A stretch of DNA of 17,957 bases from Candidatus Parcubacteria bacterium. Its GTDB lineage: Bacteria; Patescibacteriota; Patescibacteriia; PEXW01. The number at the start of each line of letters is the position of its first letter. Positions within the stretch are counted from its first letter, which is position 1. This document shows positions 6,783 to 13,674 of this stretch, one piece after another. Under the pieces are notes generated by a model that was not told the origin of the DNA, ran no database searches, and saw only the letters and a list, made by a program, of their open reading frames with translations. The position numbers and the translations under genes were made by a program. The DNA is taken from positions 1 through 17,957 of the forward strand of contig QZJU01000013.1 in the NCBI GenBank assembly GCA_003597955.1. Direction: 5' to 3'.

Positions 6783-7403
6783 TTAAGGCTCCGCCCGCAG
6801 AAAATTAACCGAAAATTGCTTGAAATGATTATACAACAAACCTAAGCTGATGGCGGTTAAAAAATGCCACACGGCATGCGCGTTGGTGTGGTTTTGACCA
6901 GCCAATTTAACAAAGTCCAAAACCCAAAAATTCGCAGCGATGGAAGCAATCAATATGGTGGCCAGAATCCACCCCAATCGAAGTGGATTTTGGGCTTTCG
7001 ACCAACATAAGGCCTCGCAGCTTAAAGCTGCGGCAATATGGACGCCTAAGATGGGAATGCCGATGTTCAAGCCTATAATCGCGTTCACCGCGCACATCAG
7101 TGCCCAACTAACCAGATTAACGGTTGCATAAATCCAGGCCAAAGAAGAATTTTTAATTTGCGGACGATATCGCCGCAGTTCCAAGATCACTAGCAGACTG
7201 GAAAACAGAAATATCGTTCCCAAATCGAGCGTTTTTGAAAATTCCGTGTAGCTGGAGTGATGATAAAACGAGCTTAAGCCCATTAAAATAAAAATCGGCC
7301 CAAACCACCAAGTCAAGGTTCGCTTAGACTTGCGACTCAAGAAAATAGTTAGGAGGCCAACGGCGATAAAAGTTAAATTCGACCATGCCACAGCCGAGCG
7401 CAT
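6783..7403 (-). CDS. CREST-superfamily (ceramidase/PAQR-like) membrane hydrolase
   Basis: The 206-residue integral membrane protein has about seven hydrophobic segments. The CREST superfamily signature can be placed: Ser44/Ser45 and His48/His49 in [10 protein letters not shown], Asp60 in TLDLGT, and a late HAVWH (His176, His180). In alkaline ceramidases and PAQR receptors these residues hold a catalytic zinc. An amide or ester hydrolase acting on a membrane lipid is inferred; the substrate is unknown. The frame is open upstream to TTG at 7424 (seven more residues) and GTG at 7418. ATG 7403, with GTGAG about 10 nt before it, was preferred, but the start is uncertain. msrB follows by 20 nt. Confidence 0.75.
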   Translation of the reverse strand: MRSAVAWSNLTFIAVGLLTIFLSRKSKRTLTWWFGPIFILMGLSSFYHHSSYTEFSKTLDLGTIFLFSSLLVILELRRYRPQIKNSSLAWIYATVNLVSWALMCAVNAIIGLNIGIPILGVHIAAALSCEALCWSKAQNPLRLGWILATILIASIAANFWVLDFVKLAGQNHTNAHAVWHFLTAISLGLLYNHFKQFSVNFLRAEP

Positions 7404-7511
7404 TAAATCAAGACTCACAAGCAAAGGGTTAAATTAAAACTCGAAAATTAAGACCGCAACATTGGCCAGTCATTTTTGGATTCAGGGAAAGTCCATCGCT
7501 GGCCCCTTTGG

Positions 7512-8273
7512 TTATTTTTGGTTGGCGGTCAAATTTTTGAAAAGCGCAAAACCGGCGACGATTGCGAAAATCGTCGTAACGCTGTTGATGGTGGCAAAAA
7601 TCACATTACTCACCGCGCCGTTTGGTAAAAATGAAAACACTACTTGCAAAATCCAAGCCGCGATTGAGGCGAGAATACTGAAAGCGATTAGGTTGCCAAA
7701 AACTTTCCACCAGCGGCCCTGCACGACGGTTTTGCTCCTTTTTAAGGCAGCCCAGCCCGAAAGGTTTTCAGTCATAACCAGGTAAATTGAAAATGCCCAA
7801 AAGACGCCAAAAATAATGGCCGGAACCACCAAAGCAATTGCCAGCGGAATTAAACACACCACCATAAGAAGAGAGGTTTTTATGCCTGCACCCCAACGAC
7901 CAAAGGCTTGTTTTAAGGCGTTTTGGTAATCGATTTTAGTCCCGCCAAGATCAGCCATCACAATGGCAGCAACGCCTAAAGGAATTAAAATCCCGGCCAG
8001 GCTTAAGACCACTGCGCTGACCGCGAGGCCACCGATAGAAAAACCCAAAAAAAGATTACCAAGGTTGTCGGTGTTGGCGTTATTGATAACGCGGTTTATG
8101 ATTTCGCCCACGATATTCATGGGCACGGAAATAATCAAAGTCAGCAGTAGCAGGTTTTGCCAGTTGTTTTTGATGATTTGCCAGCCGATTTGCAAAAGCT
8201 CGGCCAACTGCAAGACGCGGGAATTAAGATCCTGCTTGGTTGGCGGCATTGAAGCGCCCGGATTTGGTTCCAT
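7512..8273 (-). CDS. YciC / GPDPase-membrane-domain-like integral membrane protein
   Basis: A 253-residue protein with a short hydrophilic N-terminus and about six long hydrophobic segments. Features seen in the YciC/DUF975/glycerophosphodiesterase-membrane-domain group are an early amphipathic stretch (LLQIGWQIIKNNWQNLLLLT, about 26-45) and a late block SGWAALKRSKTVVQGRWWKVF (about 177-197). The latter matches the 'ALKRS...V.GRWW' signature. The biochemical role of this group is not known. No partner gene is obvious; it has its own promoter about 30 nt upstream and precedes the CREST hydrolase gene by about 90-110 nt. Confidence 0.72.
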   Translation of the reverse strand: MEPNPGASMPPTKQDLNSRVLQLAELLQIGWQIIKNNWQNLLLLTLIISVPMNIVGEIINRVINNANTDNLGNLFLGFSIGGLAVSAVVLSLAGILIPLGVAAIVMADLGGTKIDYQNALKQAFGRWGAGIKTSLLMVVCLIPLAIALVVPAIIFGVFWAFSIYLVMTENLSGWAALKRSKTVVQGRWWKVFGNLIAFSILASIAAWILQVVFSFLPNGAVSNVIFATINSVTTIFAIVAGFALFKNLTANQK

Positions 8274-8302
8274 AGGTTTTTAAATTAATTTTAAGCAAGA
8301 TA

Positions 8303-8331
8303 AGTATACCAGACATTTTGGCCTTTTTTAA
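8303..8331 (-). promoter_or_regulatory. Probable promoter of the YciC-like membrane protein gene
   Basis: A -10 TATACT (8308-8303), a 17-nt spacer and a weak -35 TTAAAA (8331-8326). The leader to ATG 8273 is about 23 nt and lacks a ribosome binding site. Confidence 0.5.
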
Positions 8332-8401
8332 CATGGCTCAAATTTTCAAAAACTTGCACGGAATTATTTAGATCCTATACTCAATTCAGGCCTGGTCAGC
8401 G

Positions 8402-8620
8402 TTAACTAGGTATTTGCTCTTTAAACCCTTTGATCGGTTCATTTGGAGGATGAGTATCGCCCCTATGAAACGCAATCTGAATCAGGCGGTCGTCGCTTAA
8501 ACCAAGAATGAAACCCGCCCGGGCACAAGTTTGGGTGTACGCCAGCTTGTCAACCTGGTGTGGACGAAGCCCGCAGGAGCACCGCCCCTTTACCATAAGG
8601 AAACATCCTGCACAGTACAA
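8402..8620 (-). CDS. Hypothetical Cys-rich small protein (tentative)
   Basis: This is the only plausible reading frame in the 395-nt stretch 8274-8668. From TTG at 8620 it encodes 72 residues with CxxC (3-6) and CxC (14-16), like a small zinc knuckle. A basic/polar segment (RPHQVDKLAYTQT) and a hydrophobic helix-like stretch (RAGFILGL, DDRLIQIAF) follow. An ATG at 8596, preceded by AGGA at 9-nt spacing, would give 64 residues but drop the first Cys pair. Codon use looks protein-like. No family is recognised, and it may be spurious. The remainder of the stretch holds the msrA-end hairpin and the promoter of the next gene. Confidence 0.38.
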   Translation of the reverse strand: MYCAGCFLMVKGRCSCGLRPHQVDKLAYTQTCARAGFILGLSDDRLIQIAFHRGDTHPPNEPIKGFKEQIPS

Positions 8621-8631
8621 AAATCGTTTAT

Positions 8632-8667
8632 TAACCCCGGTGAAGCATTGTAAAATTCCCGGGGTTA
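8632..8667 (-). terminator. Hairpin just after the msrA stop codon
   Basis: TAACCCCGG (8632-8640) pairs with CCGGGGTTA (8659-8667) across an 18-nt loop, one base beyond the msrA stop. On the minus strand the tail is AATAAACGATTTTT, a delayed T run. The plus strand has a T-rich tail directly after the stem, so it may act in both directions. Confidence 0.5.
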
Positions 8668-8668
8668 T

Positions 8669-9205
8669 TTATTTTAGTAAATTCCTAAAGCGCTTTCGGA
8701 ATTTAATGAGTTTCGGGCTGATGACGATCTGACAATAGGGCAGCTTGGGATTGTTGGCGAAATAGTCAGCATGGTAGCCTTCAGCTGGATAAAAGTTTTT
8801 CATCGGCAGGATTTGCATAATAATCGGGCGTTCAAAGACTTTTTCCGCCTCCAGCCTGGCCTTGAGATTTTCCGCAATATTTTTTTGCCCTTCAGATTGG
8901 TAAAAAACAACGGAGCGGTATTGCTCGCCCACATCATTGCCTTGCCGGTTCAGAGTGGTGGGGTCATGCGTGGCGAAAAGTATTTCCAGGAGTTTTTCTA
9001 AAGTAATAACTTCCGGGTCGAACTCCACCTGGACGACTTCGGCGTGGCCAGTCGTGCCAGAACAGACCTGTTCGTAGGTGGGATTTTCAACGCTACCGCC
9101 GGCATAGCCCGAAGTTATTTTGATTACGCCTTTTAATTCTTTTAAAATTGCTTCCGTGTACCAGAAGCAGCCTCCACCCAGGGTGATATATTCAGGCTTT
9201 GACAT
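8669..9205 (-). CDS. msrA: Peptide methionine-(S)-S-oxide reductase MsrA
   Basis: MsrA reduces the S-epimer of methionine sulfoxide in proteins and free methionine. The 178-residue protein carries the catalytic GGGCFW (Cys13), GYAGG (33-37), YEQVCSGTTGHAEVVQVEFDP (44-64), DPTTLNRQGNDVGEQYRS (81-98) and LPYCQIVISPK (156-166). Cys158 may be a resolving Cys; the distal C-terminal Cys pair of the E. coli enzyme is absent. The gene is last in a run with two ferritin-like half proteins (15-nt gap), suggesting a shared response to oxidants. Only a weak GGA precedes the ATG. Confidence 0.95.
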   Translation of the reverse strand: MSKPEYITLGGGCFWYTEAILKELKGVIKITSGYAGGSVENPTYEQVCSGTTGHAEVVQVEFDPEVITLEKLLEILFATHDPTTLNRQGNDVGEQYRSVVFYQSEGQKNIAENLKARLEAEKVFERPIIMQILPMKNFYPAEGYHADYFANNPKLPYCQIVISPKLIKFRKRFRNLLK

Positions 9206-9220
9206 CGGGTTCCAAATTTT

Positions 9221-9442
9221 TTATAAATTATTTTCAACCAAAAAAATGATTTTTTGCAAAATTGCGGCATGCTTGCGTTCGTCAGCCTGGATGAGATCAA
9301 AGGCGGTTTTGACTTTTTCGTCCACGATTTCCGGGCTCTTGGCAATGGTTTGGTAAAAGCCGCAGGTGCTTTCTTCCAAACTTTTCATTTCTTTCATTTC
9401 CCGCAAAATTTGATCTTTGGTTTTAGGGTCCGGGTTTTTCAT
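9221..9442 (-). CDS. Small two-helix ferritin/rubrerythrin-like half-domain protein, 73 aa
   Basis: Two predicted helices (about 8-35 and 38-70) match one half of a ferritin-like four-helix bundle. Helix one has SLEESTCGFYQTIA with Glu23/24 and Tyr30. Helix two has IQADERKHAAIL with an intact ExxH motif (Glu55, His58). In rubrerythrin-like proteins two such halves form a diiron site. Here only one half is encoded, so a dimer or a pairing with the upstream protein would be needed. The gene overlaps its upstream neighbour by 20 nt in another frame and is followed by msrA. Encapsulin-targeted ferritins also use two helices with ExxH, but no encapsulin gene or targeting tail is seen. Confidence 0.72.
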   Translation of the reverse strand: MKNPDPKTKDQILREMKEMKSLEESTCGFYQTIAKSPEIVDEKVKTAFDLIQADERKHAAILQKIIFLVENNL

Positions 9443-9677
9443 GCAATCGTTTAATTAATCCTTTGATAATTTTTTTGTGTCTTTCCGTGTCATCGATTAG
9501 AATGCGCAAAAGCTTCAGAATTTCCTGAAATGGCTCATTGCTTAAATTTTTCGGCCACATGCTTCGGATCAAATAAACACCGTAAACCGCAAAGCTCATG
9601 TGGTCTTCAATGTCTAAAGCCCGCAGTAGGTAATTATCTAATATTTCGAATTTTTTTTGCGAGCCCTCCCGATTCAT
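9423..9677 (-). CDS. Small ferritin-like half-domain protein with altered metal motif, 84 aa
   Basis: Two helices (about 10-38 and 48-78) resemble the other half of a ferritin-like bundle: ALDIEDHMSFAVYGVYLI (20-37, Glu24, Tyr32) and LIDDTERHKKII (60-71, His67). The position that should be the first Glu of ExxH, three residues before the His, is Thr64, with Asp63 and Glu65 on either side. It may be a structural partner that lacks a full site. The gene ends 20 nt inside the 73-aa gene, so translation is probably coupled. ATG follows an A-rich run without a Shine-Dalgarno sequence, 9 nt after the 106-aa membrane protein gene. Confidence 0.65.
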   Translation of the reverse strand: MNREGSQKKFEILDNYLLRALDIEDHMSFAVYGVYLIRSMWPKNLSNEPFQEILKLLRILIDDTERHKKIIKGLIKRLHEKPGP

Positions 9678-9686
9678 TTTTTTAAG

Positions 9687-10007
9687 TTAATGCCAGGTGG
9701 CCAGAGTCAGGAAAAAGATAAGCGCCTCCACGAACAAAAATCCCAAAGTGGTGAAAGTTAAACTCACGGCCTCCTTTTTCTTGCCGTTTAAAAATAGATA
9801 CACGGGCCGGCCAAAGACCAAGAGTCCGACTATGGCCGCGGAGAGCGTGAAAAGCAATAAAAAAGCTAAAGGCCCCAAGAGGTTGTCCGCGCGGCCGAAC
9901 CAGGTTTCGGCATTGCTAAGTATCCAGGCAACGATGAGGATGTAAATAACCACGCCGACGGAATGCAGAAACCCCAATTTATTAACGGACAAGCTTGTTT
10001 TCTTCAT
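9687..10007 (-). CDS. Small three-helix membrane protein of unknown function, 106 aa
   Basis: The protein has a basic N-terminus and three hydrophobic helices (about 12-31, 43-68 and 81-103). A WFGR motif follows helix one, and FGRPVYLFLNGKKKEA forms the loop before helix three. No catalytic residues or family are recognised with confidence. It opens the run to the ferritin-like pair and msrA, so a link to redox or envelope stress is possible but only by context. ATG at 10007 has an AT-rich leader and no ribosome binding site. Confidence 0.7.
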   Translation of the reverse strand: MKKTSLSVNKLGFLHSVGVVIYILIVAWILSNAETWFGRADNLLGPLAFLLLFTLSAAIVGLLVFGRPVYLFLNGKKKEAVSLTFTTLGFLFVEALIFFLTLATWH

Positions 10008-10036
10008 TTTTTTATTTGTTTATTAATTCAAATGCA

Positions 10037-10042
10037 AGTATA
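10037..10042 (-). promoter_or_regulatory. Possible -10 box upstream of the 106-aa gene
   Basis: TATACT lies about 30 nt before ATG 10007, in the short gap after the nucleotidase gene. The -35 region is poor (TTTTAA at 17-nt spacing). It resembles the leader length of the YciC-like gene. It would let the ferritin-like/msrA run be expressed separately. Confidence 0.38.
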
Positions 10043-10059
10043 CACCCTGTTTGGAATTA

Positions 10060-10908
10060 TTAAAACAACTCTTGAAAAAAATCATTTACACCACTTAAAG
10101 CCCCGTCATTTGTTATTATCAGATCAAAAACCCTTTGGTAATTTCCAAGATTTTTTTCGGCCTGTTCGTTCAAAAAGCCGATGGTAAGCAAGCTAGCATA
10201 ATCAAAACCCGTGACCATTTCCAGGTCGTGAGGGCTGTCGCCCAGCAAAATAACATTTTTGCGGCTTCTGATTTTTTCGTAAATTGGAAAACTCTTTAGG
10301 ATGGTTTCATCCTTATTTAAGGCGTGAATTATCGGCGTCTTTACGCTTTGCAACCGCCCCTTTGCGTCCCAGACCAACTGGTTGGAAATCACCTCGACAT
10401 TCGGTAAATTTAATTTTTCTTTTTCCAAAAATTTTACAATCGCGCCGCCGCCCAAGCCGCTGGAAGACATAATGATCAAGGGGATATTTTTTTCATTCAA
10501 CAAACCAAAAAAATCACCAGCGCCCTTGCGGAGCTGGAGCTCGGGCGAGCTGACGACTTTTTCAATATCAGCCTGGGTCAAACCCGAGGCAATTAACAGC
10601 TGAAAATGCCTGGTCCACCATTCCTGCATGGCCGCCTTTTTTTCGGCCAAAGGCAGGTTCGGATCAACTTCGATCTGATGATAATGTCGGAATAGCCCCT
10701 CGGCTTTTTGGGGGTAGTCCGGGGTTAAATGATTTTCATTCCGTAAAACCGAAATCATGGAGGCGACTTTTTTCCCACGGACAAAAGCCTTGATGAGCGT
10801 CCGATCAAAATCGCTTAGAACATGCACAGAGTCAGGGCCGGCTTTTTGCAAAAGTCGTTTAAGGTTTTCAAATTTTCTTGGATTGGAAATTAATAAATCG
10901 GAGCTCAT
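10060..10908 (-). CDS. UMPH-1 (cytosolic 5'-nucleotidase III-type) HAD phosphatase
   Basis: This family dephosphorylates pyrimidine nucleoside monophosphates. All HAD motifs are visible in the 282-residue protein: motif I VLSDFDRTLI with Asp33 and Asp35, motif II IIMSSSGLGGG (145-155), motif IV ILLGDSPHDLEM (220-231, Asp224, Asp228). Family-specific blocks are HYHQIEVDPNL (75-85), MQEWWTRH (94-101), NVEVISNQLVWD (170-181) and IHALNKDE (194-201). These match the eukaryotic NT5C3 group better than ordinary bacterial HAD nucleotidases. It follows the 134-aa membrane gene by 8 nt, probably as one transcript. Substrate preference cannot be read from the sequence. Confidence 0.85.
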   Translation of the reverse strand: MSSDLLISNPRKFENLKRLLQKAGPDSVHVLSDFDRTLIKAFVRGKKVASMISVLRNENHLTPDYPQKAEGLFRHYHQIEVDPNLPLAEKKAAMQEWWTRHFQLLIASGLTQADIEKVVSSPELQLRKGAGDFFGLLNEKNIPLIIMSSSGLGGGAIVKFLEKEKLNLPNVEVISNQLVWDAKGRLQSVKTPIIHALNKDETILKSFPIYEKIRSRKNVILLGDSPHDLEMVTGFDYASLLTIGFLNEQAEKNLGNYQRVFDLIITNDGALSGVNDFFQELF

Positions 10909-10916
10909 TTAAAACA

Positions 10917-11321
10917 CTATTTAATCGTTTTGATATTTCCGCTTATAAAGCCGTGAAAAGTCGTTTGGGTTATCAGCACAAACGGCAACTGAATAAAAAT
11001 TAAATTTACCATGAGTAAGTCAAAGGGAAACCACAGGAAGAAAAGTAGGGTTGAAAATGACAGCGTATAGAATATGCTGTAGACGATTTTTTGCCACAAT
11101 TTGCGCGGCTGGTCATAACGGGTACCGAATAATATCATGCCCAGACAGCGGTTATATCTTATTTCAAAAACTAAATTATACAGCAAAAAAACGGTTAGCC
11201 AGGCGATTTTCCACCAAAGTTTTTCCTGAAAAAGAAAATAAAAGGGCGCTGCCAGCAGAAAGGTTATTAAAATGTTGAAAATCGAGGGTAGAATTTTATA
11301 AATAAGATTTGTGCTAGCCAT
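10917..11321 (-). CDS. Small integral membrane protein, RDD-like (tentative)
   Basis: The 134-residue protein has four hydrophobic segments (about 10-30, 36-52, 79-98 and 100-120). After helix two comes YNRCLGMILFGTRYDQPRK (56-74), reminiscent of the 'Gly-x-Gly-Lys' turn and following basic strand of RDD proteins. The Arg-Asp-Asp signature itself is not evident. RDD proteins are poorly characterised. It starts a transcript with the UMPH-1 nucleotidase. The ATG lacks a Shine-Dalgarno sequence. Confidence 0.6.
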   Translation of the reverse strand: MASTNLIYKILPSIFNILITFLLAAPFYFLFQEKLWWKIAWLTVFLLYNLVFEIRYNRCLGMILFGTRYDQPRKLWQKIVYSIFYTLSFSTLLFFLWFPFDLLMVNLIFIQLPFVLITQTTFHGFISGNIKTIK

Positions 11322-11373
11322 TAATTTAAGTGTGATTGTAAAAAGATGTTAATAATCTACATTAGACTTGCTT

Positions 11374-11401
11374 ATTATACCTCTTTAAAATTCCCACACA
11401 A
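11374..11401 (-). promoter_or_regulatory. Promoter of the 134-aa membrane protein and nucleotidase
   Basis: A perfect TATAAT (11379-11374) is spaced 16 nt from TTGTGT (11401-11396). It lies back to back with the plus-strand promoter of the Nudix-like gene, giving a divergent regulatory region between 11322 and 11502. Confidence 0.6.
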
Positions 11402-11415
11402 AAAGCCCCCCACGC

Positions 11416-11444
11416 TTGACAAACGCCTTGGTAGGTGATAGATT
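11416..11444 (+). promoter_or_regulatory. Promoter of the Nudix-like gene
   Basis: TTGACA (11416-11421), a 17-nt spacer and TAGATT (11439-11444). The predicted leader is about 50 nt. A start codon at 11416 would place the -35 box inside the coding region, which argues for the later GTG start. Confidence 0.7.
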
Positions 11445-11457
11445 TCGAAGTTCGAAA
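11443..11457 (+). promoter_or_regulatory. 15-bp palindrome at the Nudix-like gene transcription start (candidate operator)
   Basis: TTTCGAA-G-TTCGAAA is a perfect palindrome around one central base. It overlaps the last two bases of the -10 box and the expected start site. That position suits a repressor site. No known regulator is assigned. Confidence 0.45.
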
Positions 11458-11490
11458 ACGAAAAAAGCACATAATATTAACAATATTTTT

Positions 11491-11505
11491 TGGAGGTTAA
11501 AAGTG
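11491..11505 (+). promoter_or_regulatory. Ribosome binding site that fixes the GTG start
   Basis: GGAGG (11492-11496) sits 6 nt before GTG at 11503. This decides against the longer reading frame that begins at TTG 11416. Confidence 0.75.
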
Positions 11506-12009
11506 GATTTCTGGACCAGTGTTGACACGGAGAATTTAAAAAAGCTTTTGGACAAAGTCCCAAACCCCATGCCTTATAATGTCTTCCGAATGCTAAGCTT
11601 GCGAATGACCACGACAGCTGTGGAATTGGTTATCTTTCGGCGCTTCGGCGCCAAACTTCTGGTTTTGCTGACCAAGCGACCTTCGGATGATCCGGATTGG
11701 CCGGACATGTGGCATTATCCGGGGTCGATAATCCGGCCGGACGATAAGTCTTTGGACGAAGTTTTGGAAAGACTGCAACAGCATGAAATCATTAATAAAT
11801 TCGCCTTTTGGCCGAAGTTTGTCAAAGTCAATGTTTCCCAGACTATGCGTGGGACGGTTGTTCAGCTCATCCATTTTGGTGAAATTATTGGCATACCCCA
11901 GAAAGGTAAATACTTTAGCGTAAAAAAATTGCCAAGCGGCTTTATCAAAAGCCAGACAAAAGGATTATTGCTGGCTTATAACGCCTTTACCCACAGCAAA
12001 AAATTGTAA
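11503..12009 (+). CDS. Nudix-fold protein with degenerate Nudix box
   Basis: From GTG 11503 the protein has 168 residues. Beta strands VELVIFRRFGAKLLVLLTKR (40-59), then DMWHYPGS (68-75) and a helix (83-95), match the Nudix fold entry and box. Aligned to GX5EX7REUXEEXGU, Gly74 and Glu89 are kept. The other key positions read Asp80, Leu88, Gln92, Gln93 and Glu95, so the two metal-binding Glu of the EE pair are Gln. Hydrolase activity is doubtful; it may be a sensor or binding protein. It is a single-gene unit with its own promoter, a palindromic candidate operator and a strong terminator. Confidence 0.68.
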   Translation: MDFWTSVDTENLKKLLDKVPNPMPYNVFRMLSLRMTTTAVELVIFRRFGAKLLVLLTKRPSDDPDWPDMWHYPGSIIRPDDKSLDEVLERLQQHEIINKFAFWPKFVKVNVSQTMRGTVVQLIHFGEIIGIPQKGKYFSVKKLPSGFIKSQTKGLLLAYNAFTHSKKL

Positions 12010-12015
12010 TTTTCT

Positions 12016-12062
12016 AAAACCACCAGATTGCCAGAAGCAATTGGGTGGTTTTTTATTTTTTT
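12016..12062 (+). terminator. Rho-independent terminator of the Nudix-like gene
   Basis: The outer stem AAAACCACC (12016-12024) with GGTGGTTTT (12044-12052) encloses an inner stem ATTGC/GCAAT (12027-12031, 12037-12041). A T-rich tail runs through 12063. It starts 7 nt past the stop codon. Confidence 0.88.
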
Positions 12063-12089
12063 TAAAAACCCAAACACTAGATTTTGGTA

Positions 12090-12105
12090 TATACTTAATA
12101 ATATG
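12090..12105 (+). promoter_or_regulatory. -10 box 7 nt before the protease ATG (leaderless-type)
   Basis: TATACT (12090-12095), then seven bases, then ATG at 12103. Transcription starting at the usual distance would begin at the start codon. There is no Shine-Dalgarno sequence and no clear -35. Confidence 0.5.
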
Positions 12106-13671
12106 CAAAGTTTTTTTCGAAAAACAAATTATTTTTTGCTTATTGCATTAATAATTGTTTTGGTTTCGCTGTCGCCTTTGCCGGCTTTCCCAAGCGCGCA
12201 TGCCGGATACGTGCCATCTGCGCCAGACAGCAATTATATGGATGCTTATCCGAGCTACAAAATTGCCGCAATACTTGTGACTTTTAGCGATAAACCGGCC
12301 AAACCCAATATTTCAGGCACGAAAAATCCCTGGACAAAGTCCTATGTAGACGGGGTTTTGTTCTCAAATAATGACTCCATGGCCGCCTTTTTCGCTGAAA
12401 CCTCCAATGGGGCGATTTCCGTCACCGGCGAAGTATTTGATAATAACGGTCTTTGGTACACAATCAATAGGCCGGCGACAATAAGGGGGACATGTAATTG
12501 GCGGTCATATTTTGACGAAACTTTGGCCGCAGTTGATGTGGATATTGATTACACCCAATACAACACTATTGTGGTGCTTTCCCCGCAAAAAACCTGCGGG
12601 GCCGAAGGTTTGGCCGGCAGCGTGGATGTGCCCGAGGCGGGATATAAGATGTATGGCGCTATTGATATTAACGGGAACATGGGCAGTAACCCACATCATG
12701 AGCTTGGGCATTTGTTGCAGCTTGGCCACGCCAATTCCTGGCAGTGCGACGCGCCGGGCGTAATGTACGGTACTAATTGCCGGAATATCGAATACGCAGA
12801 CCGGTACAATATCATGGGCGCAACCGGATCGCGGACATTGTTATTAACTGGACAGCAGTTGGAAAATTACGGCTGGATTCCGGCCTCGGATGTAACCACC
12901 GCCACTGTAGACGGGGATTATACGATTCAGGCATTCGAACTGCATGGCAACTTACCAAGAGTGCTGAAAATTCCTTTGGGCCGTGATGCGAACGGGAATA
13001 TCAACAGTTGGTATTATTTGGAATACCGACAGCTGATTGGTTTTGATAAAGTTTCCAACATAAACAGGTTCCTTAAGCCAACTGCCCAGGAATTAGGCGT
13101 GCCAAATGGAGTTTTGGTCCATGCAGGCAATTCCCAAGGCGACAATTTTTCGTCCACGTTGTTGGATATGACCCCAGGCTCTTTGCCTGGCGGTAAAGAC
13201 ATTTTCGACCCGGCCCTGCCATTGGGTTATAGCTATAGCGATTCAGTCGCGGGCGTCAGTTTTGGGGTTTTAGCCCGGAATGCCACGGCCATGGCCATCC
13301 GCGTAAAATTCAGCGCTGAAAGTTTGTGCCAACCCAAAGCGCCAACGGTTTCAATCAAGACCATAAAAGGCTCTGGCAAACCCGGCCAGGAGCTGCGTTA
13401 TGATTTGACGGTAAAAAACAACTCCACGCTTTGCGGCAAACAAAGTCTGGAATTGCGGACTTTAAAGGCGCCGGCTGGTTGGAAGGTGACGATTGATAAA
13501 CAGAAAAAGAAAACCGTCAGCGTAGTTTCACGGCAAACCCAAAAATTTGTGGTCAGAATCGTCCCGCCCAAAAAATCCAAATATCAAAAATATTCCCTCA
13601 GCCTTGAAGCCAGATTAGCCAAAAAACCAAGCTACAAAAAAACCACGCTTTTGCAGCCTCGGTTGAAATAA
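12103..13671 (+). CDS. Secreted metzincin-type metalloprotease (M11/gametolysin-like) with C-terminal NEW3-like domain
   Basis: From ATG 12103 the protein has 522 residues. A signal peptide (basic start, hydrophobic core about 11-28) ends near SAHA-G. The catalytic zinc site is HELGHLLQLGH (His199, Glu200, His203, His209). A Met-turn follows in YNIMGA (Met238), as in metzincins; Gln replaces the usual Gly at position 8 of the signature. After the catalytic region comes a beta-rich part with LEYRQ. The last 100 residues (PTVSIKTI... YDLTVKNNS... LKAPAGWKV) resemble the NPCBM-associated NEW3 fold. The frame is open 25 codons further upstream, but that part covers the previous terminator and promoter. 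It converges on the flavodoxin gene with a 3-nt gap. It is probably an exported or surface protease; the substrate is unknown. Confidence 0.82.
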   Translation: MQSFFRKTNYFLLIALIIVLVSLSPLPAFPSAHAGYVPSAPDSNYMDAYPSYKIAAILVTFSDKPAKPNISGTKNPWTKSYVDGVLFSNNDSMAAFFAETSNGAISVTGEVFDNNGLWYTINRPATIRGTCNWRSYFDETLAAVDVDIDYTQYNTIVVLSPQKTCGAEGLAGSVDVPEAGYKMYGAIDINGNMGSNPHHELGHLLQLGHANSWQCDAPGVMYGTNCRNIEYADRYNIMGATGSRTLLLTGQQLENYGWIPASDVTTATVDGDYTIQAFELHGNLPRVLKIPLGRDANGNINSWYYLEYRQLIGFDKVSNINRFLKPTAQELGVPNGVLVHAGNSQGDNFSSTLLDMTPGSLPGGKDIFDPALPLGYSYSDSVAGVSFGVLARNATAMAIRVKFSAESLCQPKAPTVSIKTIKGSGKPGQELRYDLTVKNNSTLCGKQSLELRTLKAPAGWKVTIDKQKKKTVSVVSRQTQKFVVRIVPPKKSKYQKYSLSLEARLAKKPSYKKTTLLQPRLK

Positions 13672-13674
13672 AAA

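Noticed and set aside
8274-8668. Possible structured RNA (tmRNA, RNase P or SRP RNA) in the gap
   Set aside because: None of the conserved core motifs of these RNAs could be found.
11416-11502. 29-codon extension of the Nudix-like frame from TTG
   Set aside because: The TTG is part of the -35 box, and a strong ribosome binding site precedes GTG 11503.
12028-12102. 25-codon N-terminal extension of the protease frame
   Set aside because: It overlaps the terminator of the previous gene and the -10 box; a good signal peptide begins at ATG 12103.
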